Shown: piece after piece, positions 53,035-62,608 of the stretch
Numbering within the stretch: the first letter of the stretch is position 1
Layout: every line of letters starts with the position of its first letter
Notes under the pieces: model-generated
Told to the model about the DNA's origin: nothing
The model's input: only the letters and a program-made list of their open reading frames with translations
The model's database searches: none
Position numbers and translations under genes: made by a program
DNA from: Deltaproteobacteria bacterium
GTDB taxonomy: Bacteria > Myxococcota_A > Polyangia > Polyangiales > Ga0077539
Assembly: GCA_030694465.1 (NCBI GenBank)
Contig: JAUXYJ010000058.1
Span: forward strand, 1-64,000
Reading direction: 5' to 3'
Length of the DNA: 64,000 bases

Positions 53035-53043
53035 CCTGCACAA

Positions 53044-54831
53044 TCACTGGGCTGTTCGTCTTCGCCGTGTGAGCATTGCTACGGCCAGACAAAACGCCGC
53101 GAGCCCCTGCCACGGTTTGCTCGACGAACGTGTTGGCACACTGCAGCCGCAGCCCTGTGCTTGCGTGGGCTCATGGAGCGAAGCGTCCTGGGTCAGCACG
53201 TCCGCACGGGCCTCGCGCGCGTCCATCGCATCCGCAGTGGCGGTCGCGTCCATCGCCGCATCCACGCCTGCATCCACGCTTGCGTCCACGCCTGTATCTA
53301 CGCGAGAGACCGCTGAATCCTCGGGCATCGAGGGCTCTTCTTGTGCGTCTTGAGTGACCAGGTCGGGCTGGTCGGTACGTGCGTCCGGGGCGCATACGGG
53401 GGCGTCAGGGGACGCATCGATGGACACCAGTGGTTCACAACGGCCTGTAAAACACCTGCCCATTTCGCTGCACGCTCCATACGTGCATCGGAGTCCGTCT
53501 GGAAGCTCCCCGCACGTGAGGTCCCCGCACCGAGCGCATTGCGTGTCGGGACAATCGGCCGTGACACCACACACGGGGCCTGCCTCGTAGAAGTCGAGCC
53601 AGCAGTCGTCGCTGTCGAGACCTGTGGGGTTGCGGGTGAGTGCTGAGTTGGACGCCACGCTGGCGCGCTGGATGAGCGCTGGATAGCGCGCGTCGCCGTA
53701 GACAAACGAGTCCGAGAGGGCGCGGTCGGGACCAAAGACCGTCCATGAGCCGCCCGTGGGCAGGTACTCGGGCGTGCCGCGGCTGCGTGTCACGCTGGTC
53801 ACGACGTCGGGCACCATCGGAGCAGTACCGGCGACCTCGGCACGTGGATTGACTGAATAAAACCTCGTGAATGCGGCTCCGTCTGCGGCGATCACGATGC
53901 GCTCTCCCGGCGCTAGCGAGGCTGTGAGGCCGAGGTCGGCGACGTAGCCGCCCAGCACCGGATCGCGAGCGAGCCCAATCGAGAAGCCCTGCAGAGAGAG
54001 CGGAATCCGCGTGCTGTTTCGCAGCTCAAACCACGGCCCTCCCTGTGCCAGATCCGCGCGTGGGGTGATCCGCTGGATGATCAAGGGCTGCACAAGTGCG
54101 GTGGCTGCAAACCAAAGATAAGCGCCAAAATCCAGTGATCCGTCACGTGCTTCGTCCAGGGTCGTGCGTGCCGAGGCTCCGTTGTAGTCGGTCATCGCGT
54201 CGACCATGCGGGACGAGACTCCGTCGCCGAGCGCTGTCGGGACACCCATCGCATCGGCACAAAACACCGCGACCGATACCCGGAGATCCGTCGGGATTTC
54301 GCTGCGACCCATCGCTCGCCAGGGCACAAAGAACTCAAGCCCATCGGGCCCGAGGCCCGCGTCAAAGCGTGCAGAGAGGGCGCCCGTAGCGTCGCGCACT
54401 TCGCCCCCACGAGGGGTCACGACCAAAATAGACTCTGCTCGTAAATTACCTAGCAATCGCGTGTTTGCGTCGCCCGCGAAATGAGCCGCACCGCTGCCCG
54501 CGAGCCCATCCAAATCCACCGCGAGCTGCAGCTGCACACAGGCGCTCGCCGGCGTCGCGAAGCGCGCGAGCCCTCCAAGCCCGTCGGGGTTTGCGTGCAG
54601 CCGCATCAAGCGAAGATCATCGCCGCCGCGCGCGTCTCCCACGGCATCGCGGTAGACGTACTCGGCGGGCTCTTCGCGGTCTCGCACGACCCGCGCTTGG
54701 TCCACATGGGCTCCCTCGGCAGTGAGCCACTCAGAGGCGAGTCCGTCTGGAACAATCGGGTGGGCCCACACCCTCGTCGAGAGGCTCATCGCCATCGCAG
54801 CAAAGATCGCGGGACCATGGGCTGACTTCAC
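53044..54831 (-). CDS. surface protein with lamin-tail-like domain and MYXO-CTERM anchor
   Basis: 595 residues. The N-terminal signal peptide ends near TRVWA-HP. Residues ~20-230 are an unassigned beta-rich domain; ~250-395 (IIQRITPRADLAQGGPWFELRNSTRIPLSLQGF) resemble a lamin-tail domain. A Cys-rich segment (DCPDTQCARCGDLTCGELPDGLRC) and an Asp/Ala linker lead to the end: QGCGCSVPTRSSSKPWQGLAAFCLAVAMLTRRRR, the MYXO-CTERM sorting signal (GC-x-C, membrane helix, Arg cluster) that directs proteins to the myxobacterial surface after cleavage. GTG start. A second MYXO-CTERM protein lies 96 bases upstream. Confidence 0.75.
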   Translation of the reverse strand: MKSAHGPAIFAAMAMSLSTRVWAHPIVPDGLASEWLTAEGAHVDQARVVRDREEPAEYVYRDAVGDARGGDDLRLMRLHANPDGLGGLARFATPASACVQLQLAVDLDGLAGSGAAHFAGDANTRLLGNLRAESILVVTPRGGEVRDATGALSARFDAGLGPDGLEFFVPWRAMGRSEIPTDLRVSVAVFCADAMGVPTALGDGVSSRMVDAMTDYNGASARTTLDEARDGSLDFGAYLWFAATALVQPLIIQRITPRADLAQGGPWFELRNSTRIPLSLQGFSIGLARDPVLGGYVADLGLTASLAPGERIVIAADGAAFTRFYSVNPRAEVAGTAPMVPDVVTSVTRSRGTPEYLPTGGSWTVFGPDRALSDSFVYGDARYPALIQRASVASNSALTRNPTGLDSDDCWLDFYEAGPVCGVTADCPDTQCARCGDLTCGELPDGLRCTYGACSEMGRCFTGRCEPLVSIDASPDAPVCAPDARTDQPDLVTQDAQEEPSMPEDSAVSRVDTGVDASVDAGVDAAMDATATADAMDAREARADVLTQDASLHEPTQAQGCGCSVPTRSSSKPWQGLAAFCLAVAMLTRRRRTAQ

Positions 54832-54926
54832 CGCGTGAGACTAGCGCAATGCACACAGCGCGACACACGCCCTTGCGACGTGCTGCGCTTCCCCCGGTGG
54901 ATCCCCCCACTTGTTCTACTCAGGCA

Positions 54927-57900
54927 CTAGGCCGCGCGACGACGACGACGTGCTGCGACCACGAGGGCCAAGCCAGCCATCATTGCGAGCGCAGGAGCCT
55001 TTGCAGAGCCCGTGCTGCTCGGCGCTGCTGCCACACGACACGCGCATGCACCATCGCCAGTCAGAGTGCCGACGAACGAGCCTGCGTCCATGCCTGCGTC
55101 AGCGCTCATGCCACTGTCGCCGGTCATGCCGCCGTCAGCGCTCGATGCGTCGCCAGCGTCAGCGCCAGCGTCGGGTGTTGGGCGCGCTTCGCAGACACGC
55201 ATGTCTGTGTTGCAGCGCTGTGCTGCGGGGCAGTCCGTGTCGGTCTGGCAGCCGCAGGTCATGGAGGACATTCCCATGTTCATGACCGTGAGACATGCCT
55301 GTCCTTCTGCGGCCATTCCGCAACCTACGGAGGCGCCCATGCGGGTGGTGCAGCGGACGCAAGCGCCTACTGCGGTGTCACACACAGGGGTCGCGCCCAT
55401 GCAGTTCGAGTCGGCCATCGCGCTGGGCATGCTCGCGTCAGTGCGCGCTGCGCCCATCTCGCGCATGTCGCTGTCGGGCACGCAGTCGTTGTCGCTGTCG
55501 AGGTCCAGAAAGTCTGGTCCATCGGTCGCGCCATCGGTGTTCGCAGGCATGGTCTCGCGCATCGCGCCGCCCTCGATCGCGTCGGGGACGCCGTCGCCGT
55601 CGCTGTCGAGGTCGCGGTACGAGGGGATCCCGTCGCCGTCGAAGTCATCGCCCATCGACGGGTCGAGCATGCGCTCGATCGCTGTGGGGATTCCGTCGCC
55701 GTCGTCGTCGGGGTCAAGGTAGTCGGGGATCCCGTCGCCGTCGGTGTCACGGTCGTTGCCAACGCAACGGACGCCGCCGTCCGCGCTTGCGTCAACGCTT
55801 GCATCGGTGCCCACGCCAGCGTCGCCTTCGCCCATCATCATGCCGCAGCCACCGCGCTCCACTGAGTTAGGAACGCCGTCGCCGTCGCTGTCATCCGAGG
55901 GATCGAGAAAGTCTGGGAGACCGTTCATGTCACGGTCCATGACGCCCTCGACGCGGTCCAAGAGTCCGTCGCCGTCGCTGTCCCAGTCGTAGTAGCTCGG
56001 GATTCCGTCGCCATCGAAGTCGTCCGCGGCGCTCATGTCGAGACGCACTTCGTCGGCCGTGGGGATGCCATCGCCGTCGTCGTCTGTGTCGAGATAGTCC
56101 GGGATCATGTCCGCCATGCCGGCACCCATCGGAGGCGATGAATCCGAGTTGCGCGGAGTCATGTAGCCGCCCGGTCCGAGCTCGGCAGACGTGAGCAACG
56201 TGTCGTTGTCATCGTCGGTGTCGAGAAAGTCCGGGAGATCTGCCATGTCCGAGTTCATCGGCATCGCGGGAGTCATCCCTGCTTCGACCGAGTCCGGGAT
56301 GCCGTCGCCGTCGCTGTCGCGATCAAGATACGCAGGGATCATGTCCGAGTCTGGCTCGGTCATGCCCTCGAGCATCCGCTCGACGCGCGTGGGGATCCCG
56401 TCGCCGTCGTCGTCAGGGTCGAGGTAATTCGGGATGTTATTGCTCGTTCCCTCGCCCATGGGGACCATGAGGTTGGTGTTGAGCGGCATCATGATCCCAC
56501 CCGGTCCGAGCTCGTCACGGGTCAAGACACCGTCGCCGTCGTCGTCGGTATCAAGCGCATCGATGGTCCCGTCCATGTCCGAATCGCGGGCAATAAACAT
56601 GGGGCCGGTGCCAATTTCGACGCCATCGGGCACGCCGTCACCGTCGCTGTCGGGGTTGTTTGGGTTGGTCCCAAGTGCGACTTCGACGCGATCTGGGATC
56701 CCGTCCATGTCCGAATCTGGATCGGTGCACGAGCCTGTTGCTGCGGCGCACACAGGGCGAGTTGCGGGACACTGGGCGTTGGTCCTGCACTCTTCGCAGC
56801 GCATGCGCGCGACAGAGCAGAACGGTGTCGGCGCGGCGCAGCCGGCCTCCATCTCGTCGACGGTCCCATCACAGTCGTCGTCCACGCCATTGCAGACTTC
56901 GGCGGTGGGTGCCCCTGCGGTCACGTTGCAGCTCGAGACGCCCACAGCAGTGCAAACACGCTGTCCCATACGTGCGCATGCACCAACTCCGACGGTGCAA
57001 GCGGTACCAAAGTCACTGCACAGCGGTACTTGGTACGTAAGCGAGCAGGTGCCCGTTGCGTTGCGTGGGTCTCTAAAGTTGGTAAGCACCACATAGCTGC
57101 GTCCTTGGTCCGCAACGGTGGGGGTCCAGTTGACGCTGACCGAAAACGGGGTGAGCCGTGTCGTGCCTGCGACGGGGTTGAAGGTCATCCCAGTGGGTGC
57201 GCCGATTTGCGTAAAATTGAGCATGTCTGTGATCAACGCGCCGCTGCCGATGACGGTCCGGCTGATCGCAGTGCCCACTGGCGCGGGGATTGTTGCTGAG
57301 CCTGCACAGGTCGGAGGCGCCGTCGCGATGATCTCGATGATCAGATCCAGCGGGGATTTAGAGATCACTCCAGCGTGGGTGGACTCAAGGATCAGGTGGA
57401 GCACGTAGCGGTCTCGTACGACCGCCCTTGTGAGGTCCCATGTGACCTGGCAGCCACCTGCTACGGCTGCGATGGTGGGCATCGCGCCGCCGAGGGGGAT
57501 GCGTGGTACCTCTTGACCTGCGGGCAGACCAGACTCTGCTGCGGTGGCAAAGCGGCACGTCACAGGGTCAAGATCAGGGTCGCTTGCGGCGAAGGTGTGT
57601 GTGCGCACAGCGCCAGCTTGGAGCGCGACGGTCGAGGTGCTCGAGGTCGAAGGGCCTCCCGTGTTGCCTCCTGCGAGGTTGACGCGGGTCTCTACACGAA
57701 AGTTTCCACTGGATCCATTTTGCAGCCCATCCACGCGGCAGCAGCCCGAAAAGAACACAATAAAATCAGTCCCGACACCGGGAAACACGTGGGTAATCAC
57801 GGACTCTTGGACCGTGTACCCCGCACCGGAGACGTCCGTGCCCGTGCCGATGGTCATGCCCATGTCGGTGGTGTTGGGGGTCCCATCGCCAAAGTTGAGC

Positions 57901-58100
57901 GAGATCGGGTTGACCGCCATGGTGCGCCAGGCGTGCTGCACGACGAACCGGACGGTCCGAGGTGCGCCCGCGGGATTGGGGATGTTCCAGCTGATGGTGC
58001 CAAACCGAAAGTGGGATGCTTCTGAGACGGAGCTCATCAGAAGCATGGTGAGCACGGCAAATGCTCCCCACAGTTCTCTGATTAATCGAAATTTTCGCAC
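54927..58100 (-). CDS. thrombospondin type 3 repeat protein with MYXO-CTERM anchor
   Basis: About 1057 residues from GTG 58100 (signal peptide ...[10 protein letters not shown]). The N-terminal 350 residues are beta-rich ([27 protein letters not shown]) with a cadherin/PKD-like character. [15 protein letters not shown] segment is a MopE-like metal motif. Residues ~465-875 are tandem thrombospondin type 3 repeats ([36 protein letters not shown]), binding Ca ions along a stiff stalk. Cys-rich knots follow and the C terminus [12 protein letters not shown], then hydrophobic helix and RRRRRAA is a MYXO-CTERM signal. The frame continues upstream to 58259 but that part lies beyond the natural signal peptide. 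Confidence 0.82.
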   Translation of the reverse strand: MRKFRLIRELWGAFAVLTMLLMSSVSEASHFRFGTISWNIPNPAGAPRTVRFVVQHAWRTMAVNPISLNFGDGTPNTTDMGMTIGTGTDVSGAGYTVQESVITHVFPGVGTDFIVFFSGCCRVDGLQNGSSGNFRVETRVNLAGGNTGGPSTSSTSTVALQAGAVRTHTFAASDPDLDPVTCRFATAAESGLPAGQEVPRIPLGGAMPTIAAVAGGCQVTWDLTRAVVRDRYVLHLILESTHAGVISKSPLDLIIEIIATAPPTCAGSATIPAPVGTAISRTVIGSGALITDMLNFTQIGAPTGMTFNPVAGTTRLTPFSVSVNWTPTVADQGRSYVVLTNFRDPRNATGTCSLTYQVPLCSDFGTACTVGVGACARMGQRVCTAVGVSSCNVTAGAPTAEVCNGVDDDCDGTVDEMEAGCAAPTPFCSVARMRCEECRTNAQCPATRPVCAAATGSCTDPDSDMDGIPDRVEVALGTNPNNPDSDGDGVPDGVEIGTGPMFIARDSDMDGTIDALDTDDDGDGVLTRDELGPGGIMMPLNTNLMVPMGEGTSNNIPNYLDPDDDGDGIPTRVERMLEGMTEPDSDMIPAYLDRDSDGDGIPDSVEAGMTPAMPMNSDMADLPDFLDTDDDNDTLLTSAELGPGGYMTPRNSDSSPPMGAGMADMIPDYLDTDDDGDGIPTADEVRLDMSAADDFDGDGIPSYYDWDSDGDGLLDRVEGVMDRDMNGLPDFLDPSDDSDGDGVPNSVERGGCGMMMGEGDAGVGTDASVDASADGGVRCVGNDRDTDGDGIPDYLDPDDDGDGIPTAIERMLDPSMGDDFDGDGIPSYRDLDSDGDGVPDAIEGGAMRETMPANTDGATDGPDFLDLDSDNDCVPDSDMREMGAARTDASMPSAMADSNCMGATPVCDTAVGACVRCTTRMGASVGCGMAAEGQACLTVMNMGMSSMTCGCQTDTDCPAAQRCNTDMRVCEARPTPDAGADAGDASSADGGMTGDSGMSADAGMDAGSFVGTLTGDGACACRVAAAPSSTGSAKAPALAMMAGLALVVAARRRRRAA

Positions 58101-58246
58101 GTAGTGCACCTGTCTAGACCCAGGAAGTTGCGGAATTAGGCCTGAGACAATCGTCTCGCAGCCTGAGAAAATTGTATCAAACTCTGGCAAGTTTGTCCCC
58201 AAGTCGCGTGGGGATGAACGTGAAATAGCTGGATGCGCCAAGCGTC

Positions 58247-59800
58247 TTACTTCACGCACATGGACTCCCCTTGTGGGAGCGTCAGTTCAATCCGTGCACC
58301 CTGTTCGCCCCCGGGGCGGTCCACCGCGCGGAGGGTCCCGCTCGCCTGCTCCACGATGGATGCGCAGATCGCGAGCCCAAGGCCCGTACCCTCCCCCGCA
58401 GGGCGCGTCGTGAAGAATGGCTCGAAAATCTTCTCACGCAGTGCGCTCTCGATCCCTGGTCCGTTGTCCTCAATGATCACGCGCGCGTTGTGCTCTTCGC
58501 GCTGGACGCTGAGCCAGATGTCCCCGCGGCCCTCGCCCTCGCGTCCGCCGCGGATCGCGTCCGCTGCGTTGAGCACGAGGTTGAGAAGCACCTGTACGAG
58601 TCTGTCGTTGTCGAGCGAAACTGCTGTAATTTCGCTGGTATTCTCGATGTGCAGCGTGATCTGTTTCATCGAGGGCTGCGGCGCAAGGAGCCGCTTCACT
58701 TGGTCGATCGCTTCGTCTAGCGAGCCGCTCGCGTGCCGCTCTCCCTGCTCGGGGCGCGCGCGGGCATAGTCCAAGAGCTCACGCACCGTGCGATGAATTC
58801 GTTGTGCTTCTTTGCCGATTCGTCTCGAAAAATCCTGCACTTCCGAATCGTCGAGTCCTCCGTCGCCCAGCACATCGGCCAAGCCTACGATCGCGGCCAA
58901 GGGGTTTCCGACCTCGTGCGCGATGCCCGCGGCGAGGCGCCCGACCACGGCGAGACGCTCGCTTCGCACCACGGTGGACTGCGCGGTGCGGAGCTCTTGG
59001 GTGGTCTCTTCGAGTGACAAAAGTGCCTGTTCGAGCTGGCGAACCTTCTCTTCGAGCTCGCTCTCTCGCGAGGCTAGGTCCTCGGTCATCGCGTTAAACG
59101 CCACCGAGGCTCGCGCGATCTCGCGTGCCCCGCGGGCTTCGACGCGCACGTTGCGCGAGCCGTTGGCCACGCGCTCGGCCGCCGCCGTGAGCGCCTCAAG
59201 CGGGCGCACCGTGTAGCGCGTGAGCAGCGCATACAGCACAAATAGCGCGGCCGACGACGCCACGAGCGTATAGAGCAGCATCCCCGCGACGAGCCCGCGC
59301 TCGTTGCTCGATTGCGCCAGCGAGACCTCTGCAACAAAGGCTCCCCCGCGCGGAATCGCCACCTGCATCCAGAGCATCGTGCCACGCTCGTCGAGCCGAT
59401 CGACCAACGCTTCATGCGATCGCAAACGCATCGGGTCTGCAAATCTCCCCGATTGTGCGATCACTGCGCCACGCGCGTCGAGCACCGCTGCTGCGTGCAG
59501 CGCGCCTTCGCCCACGGTGTCGCGCACCAAGGGCTCGATGGCAGCGCGCTCTTCGGGGAGCAGCGCGATCTGCCCCGCGACCGCGCGTACAAGCGTGACC
59601 CCTGCGCGCTTGCGCACCGCGCGTGAGGTCGCGGCGGTGAGCGGGCGGATCGCCAAATTTGCGAGTACAGCCGCGAGGGCGAGTACGGTGACAAGCGCGA
59701 TCGCGAGCTGCGCGCGGAGGCCTACGCCCGACGGGCGCTCGCGCATTCGGGTGAGCGATTCGCGTGGGGTACTCTGCGGCTCGGGCGTGGTGCGCTGCAC
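58247..59800 (-). CDS. membrane-bound sensor histidine kinase
   Basis: 517 residues. Two membrane helices flank a periplasmic loop of about 110 residues (residues ~55-165), then a HAMP segment, a coiled coil (~230-275) and His[20 protein letters not shown] with the phospho-His, followed by HATPase boxes [10 protein letters not shown] (N), EDNGPGI (G1), FEPFFTTR (F) and GEGTGLGL (G2). All active residues are intact. The start is GTG 59800 or ATG 59746. It lies 25 bases after the polyferredoxin gene and probably shares its transcript; no response regulator is adjacent, so its partner is encoded elsewhere. Confidence 0.9.
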   Translation of the reverse strand: MQRTTPEPQSTPRESLTRMRERPSGVGLRAQLAIALVTVLALAAVLANLAIRPLTAATSRAVRKRAGVTLVRAVAGQIALLPEERAAIEPLVRDTVGEGALHAAAVLDARGAVIAQSGRFADPMRLRSHEALVDRLDERGTMLWMQVAIPRGGAFVAEVSLAQSSNERGLVAGMLLYTLVASSAALFVLYALLTRYTVRPLEALTAAAERVANGSRNVRVEARGAREIARASVAFNAMTEDLASRESELEEKVRQLEQALLSLEETTQELRTAQSTVVRSERLAVVGRLAAGIAHEVGNPLAAIVGLADVLGDGGLDDSEVQDFSRRIGKEAQRIHRTVRELLDYARARPEQGERHASGSLDEAIDQVKRLLAPQPSMKQITLHIENTSEITAVSLDNDRLVQVLLNLVLNAADAIRGGREGEGRGDIWLSVQREEHNARVIIEDNGPGIESALREKIFEPFFTTRPAGEGTGLGLAICASIVEQASGTLRAVDRPGGEQGARIELTLPQGESMCVK

Positions 59801-59825
59801 GCTCGCGATGGTAGCCCGAGTGCGC

Positions 59826-60932
59826 TTAGCGCTTGAGCCGGATCTGCACGAGCTGCTCTTGCGGGTCGCGCTTGCGGCTGTTTTCGAGGGTCAAGACCCC
59901 GCGCGGGCAGACCTCGGCGCACATCCCGCAGCCCACACAGCTCGCGCGGGTAAAGCTCTCGTTGGCCTGCGCGTAGCTGCGGACATCGATGCCCATCTCA
60001 CAATAATTGCTGCACATCCCGCACGAGATGCACATGTCTTTCTTCACGCGGATACGAAAGCGTCCGGCTTTCTGAAGCAGGCCCAGCATCGCCGCCATGG
60101 GGCAAAAATAACGGCACCACACGCGCGTCCCGCCCACGGGATACGCAGCCACGCCGACGACGCCCGAGAGCAGCGCAGACACGATCAGCGCGTAGCTCTC
60201 GCGAAACTTTACGGCGTACAGGTCCAAAACCGGATGATTTCCAGGGACAAACGCGCTCGCGAGCACGACCGCGGTGGTCACAAGCGTGAGCGCCAGCGAT
60301 GCGTGAATGGTGATCTTTTCAAAGCGCCACGCGCGCTCGCTCTTGTCACTGAGCGCGCGAAAAGGCTCGCCCGCGGTGTTCGCCAGACCACCACAGCCGC
60401 AGACCCATGAGCAGTACCAACGCTTGCCAAAAAAGACCCCCAGCACGGGCACCAAGACCATCGAGCCGATGAGGCTCCAGAGCACCAACGGCGCGGGGTT
60501 GCTGCGGATAAACCCCGGCTCGAAATAGTACATTTTGAGCGGCCAAAAATAGCTAAAATAGTGCTCAGGGTGCCCCGCGAATTTCATGAACAGGGGCACG
60601 CTAAACGCGAAGGTCGACTGCACAAAGACCACCACCATCGTGCGCACGACCTGGTAGCGATTGTGCCCATAGCGACGGATCATTCCGATGCCGCCGAGGG
60701 TGACCGCGAGGGTGTAGAGCGTGCCGTAGAGCGTCCATTTGGCGCCGCTCTGGCCTGGTCGTCCCAGGTGCAAGAGCCACGCGATTTTGTCCAGCGGGTT
60801 GACCCCGTTGGGGCCATCTCCCCAGTAAAGTACCACGTAAAACATCGCGAGCGCGATCGTGAGCATCCACGCGGTCACGCCACGATGGGTCACATCGTGT
60901 GCGAGCCATCCCATCGGTCCTTTGCGTCTCAT
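59826..60932 (-). CDS. membrane polyferredoxin (NapH/CcoG-like)
   Basis: 368 residues. Five to six membrane helices are followed by two 4Fe-4S ferredoxin motifs (CISCGMCSNYCEMG and CVGCGMCAEVCPRG, ~residues 300-360). Extra conserved cysteines in WYCSWVCGCGGLA and WCRYFCPMAAMLGLL are the signature of NapH/NosR/CcoG-type electron-transfer membrane proteins. It probably moves electrons between the membrane quinone pool and a soluble partner; the adjacent FAD oxidoreductase (ATGA overlap at 60929-60932) is the obvious one. Confidence 0.85.
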   Translation of the reverse strand: MRRKGPMGWLAHDVTHRGVTAWMLTIALAMFYVVLYWGDGPNGVNPLDKIAWLLHLGRPGQSGAKWTLYGTLYTLAVTLGGIGMIRRYGHNRYQVVRTMVVVFVQSTFAFSVPLFMKFAGHPEHYFSYFWPLKMYYFEPGFIRSNPAPLVLWSLIGSMVLVPVLGVFFGKRWYCSWVCGCGGLANTAGEPFRALSDKSERAWRFEKITIHASLALTLVTTAVVLASAFVPGNHPVLDLYAVKFRESYALIVSALLSGVVGVAAYPVGGTRVWCRYFCPMAAMLGLLQKAGRFRIRVKKDMCISCGMCSNYCEMGIDVRSYAQANESFTRASCVGCGMCAEVCPRGVLTLENSRKRDPQEQLVQIRLKR

Positions 60933-62236
60933 GGGCGTGCCTCCAGCACGGTCTCTTGCATCTTGCGCAGCGGCGCGCGGCCAAACTCGACGTCGAACTG
61001 CGCCTCGTGCAGGTGCCTTCGCACCCACTCGAGCGAGCGCCCTTCGTCCATCCACTGATCCAGCACGGGCGTATCCCAGCGTGATCCCAGCGCGTTAAAC
61101 GCAATGAATTTGCTTCCATCGTGAACGAGTCGTGCCGAGACTGTCTTGCCCGGTAGGCGCAGCAACACGCTCTCGGCCCCCTCGGGGATGTCCTCCCAGT
61201 CCCCAACGGTCGTGTACTCGACCTCAAAGAATTTCGCGCTGTTGAAGAACCTCGGCGGAGCATAGCGCTCGTGTGCCCCACTCAGTCCCCGTGCGACAAA
61301 CTCCCCTTGCCGTTTGGCAGCGTACCAAATGCTCTCGACCTTGCGTTTTGCCTCACCGTTTGCGTCGAGCTTGTTGGGCACGATCACTTCGGCGCAGTCT
61401 CCGATCGCGTACACGTCGGGCAGCGAGGTCTGCAGTCGCTCATCCACGCGAATGCCTCTGCCCAGCGCCGGGGGGGGCTTGGTCTCAGAGAGCCAGCGCA
61501 CATTGGGGACTACACCAATGGCGACCCCCAAGAGCTCACACGCGACGGTCTTGTCGTTCTTTGTTTGTACGGATTTTACCCGGCCGTTTGCGTCAGCGTG
61601 TACCGCGCGGACCTCGTCGTCGGTGACCAACGTGACGCCATGCGCGCGCATGTGATCTGCGACCATCGCGCCCTCTTCGCGGCACAGCGCGGCAGGCCAA
61701 TACCAGCCCTCACGCACGACAAACGTGGTCTGGATCTTGTGCCACAAGAGCGACTCGACCAGCTCGATCCCAATGAGTCCGCCTCCCACGACTACCGCGC
61801 GCGCAGTGCTGTGCACGAGCCTCTCGCACGCGTCGAGGTCTTGCAGCGTGACAAAGTGAACGCGGCCCTCGCGCACAGCGTCGTCGCCCTCAAGGGGCAG
61901 CGGTCGAGGTGCGCTTCCCGTGGCCAAAATCAGGATATCGTACGCGAGCGTGCGGTTGTCATCGAGCGTCACGGTGTGCGCGTCCGCGTCGAGGTTGGTC
62001 ACTCGGGCGCGTACGCGTTGGATGTTCTGTTTGTCCCAGACCTTGCGCTCGTAGGGCTCCATCGCGCGCCGGGGGAGCTTGTCCATCAGGGCGTACATCA
62101 GGGCCGTGCGCGAGAAAAAATAGTCGCTCTCGTCGCTGAGGAGTGTGATCTCTGCGCTGTCGTCGCGCGCGCGCAGCGTGAGGGCCGCAGAGACCCCTGC
62201 GACGCCGTTGCCCACAATCAAGATGCGTCGTGCCAT
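60929..62236 (-). CDS. FAD-dependent pyridine nucleotide-disulfide-type oxidoreductase
   Basis: 435 residues. The first residues ARRILIVGNGVAGVSAALTLR bind FAD (GxGxxG-x3A), ILATGSAPRPLPL is the ATG motif, AVVVGGGLIGIELVESL is the NAD(P)H-binding GxGxxG, and SLPDVYAIGDCAEV is the second FAD motif. No redox-active Cys pair (CxxxxC) is present, so it belongs to the ferredoxin/rubredoxin reductase or nitrite-reductase-like branch, not the disulfide reductases. C-terminal residues after FVAFNALG-type strand are an extra domain. It is coupled by ATGA to the polyferredoxin, making a likely NAD(P)H-to-membrane electron route. Confidence 0.87.
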   Translation of the reverse strand: MARRILIVGNGVAGVSAALTLRARDDSAEITLLSDESDYFFSRTALMYALMDKLPRRAMEPYERKVWDKQNIQRVRARVTNLDADAHTVTLDDNRTLAYDILILATGSAPRPLPLEGDDAVREGRVHFVTLQDLDACERLVHSTARAVVVGGGLIGIELVESLLWHKIQTTFVVREGWYWPAALCREEGAMVADHMRAHGVTLVTDDEVRAVHADANGRVKSVQTKNDKTVACELLGVAIGVVPNVRWLSETKPPPALGRGIRVDERLQTSLPDVYAIGDCAEVIVPNKLDANGEAKRKVESIWYAAKRQGEFVARGLSGAHERYAPPRFFNSAKFFEVEYTTVGDWEDIPEGAESVLLRLPGKTVSARLVHDGSKFIAFNALGSRWDTPVLDQWMDEGRSLEWVRRHLHEAQFDVEFGRAPLRKMQETVLEARP

Positions 62237-62360
62237 GAGTTGGAGTGTGCGTGGGTACGTGCGGGGATCGTGAGCGGTTTCTTTGGGCGTTGTGTCTCAA
62301 GTCTGCGCGTCACGCTGTACGGCGCGGCCGTCTGTGGGTACAGAGTGAGGGAGGATTGCG

Positions 62361-62603
62361 ATGATTGAAGACTCTGCGGTGCGAGCCCTTGGCGAAATTG
62401 ACGATGTACTCGATGACCTCGACGCGTTGCTAAAGCGCAATGACGTCGGGGCCGAGCTGTCTAACCGCGGGATTAATATTTCGCTGGCGCTTACTGCGGC
62501 CAACGGTCTCCGTGCGTACTTGCGCGGCGACAAAGTGACCGCCATCGATGACCTGGGCACGGTCGCCGAAGAGATCGCCGCACGCATCGGAACAAAGGCG
62601 TAA
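62361..62603 (+). CDS. small helical protein, unknown function
   Basis: 80 residues: MIEDSAVRALGEIDDVLDDL, then DALLKRNDVGAELSNRG, then NISLALTAANGLRAYLRGDK and a final VAEEIAARIG. Predicted all helical, acidic, no signal. A strong GGGAGG lies about 8 bases before the ATG, so translation is well supported. It is followed 5 bases later by a lipoprotein gene, so the two are probably cotranscribed. It diverges from the FAD oxidoreductase. Confidence 0.6.
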   Translation: MIEDSAVRALGEIDDVLDDLDALLKRNDVGAELSNRGINISLALTAANGLRAYLRGDKVTAIDDLGTVAEEIAARIGTKA

Positions 62604-62608
62604 CCCCG

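Noticed and set aside
55480..56700. Dense CCGTCGCCGTC repeats considered as a CRISPR or DNA-level repeat array
   Set aside because: They encode in-frame DGDGIPD-type thrombospondin repeats on the minus strand; spacing is irregular and there are no spacers.
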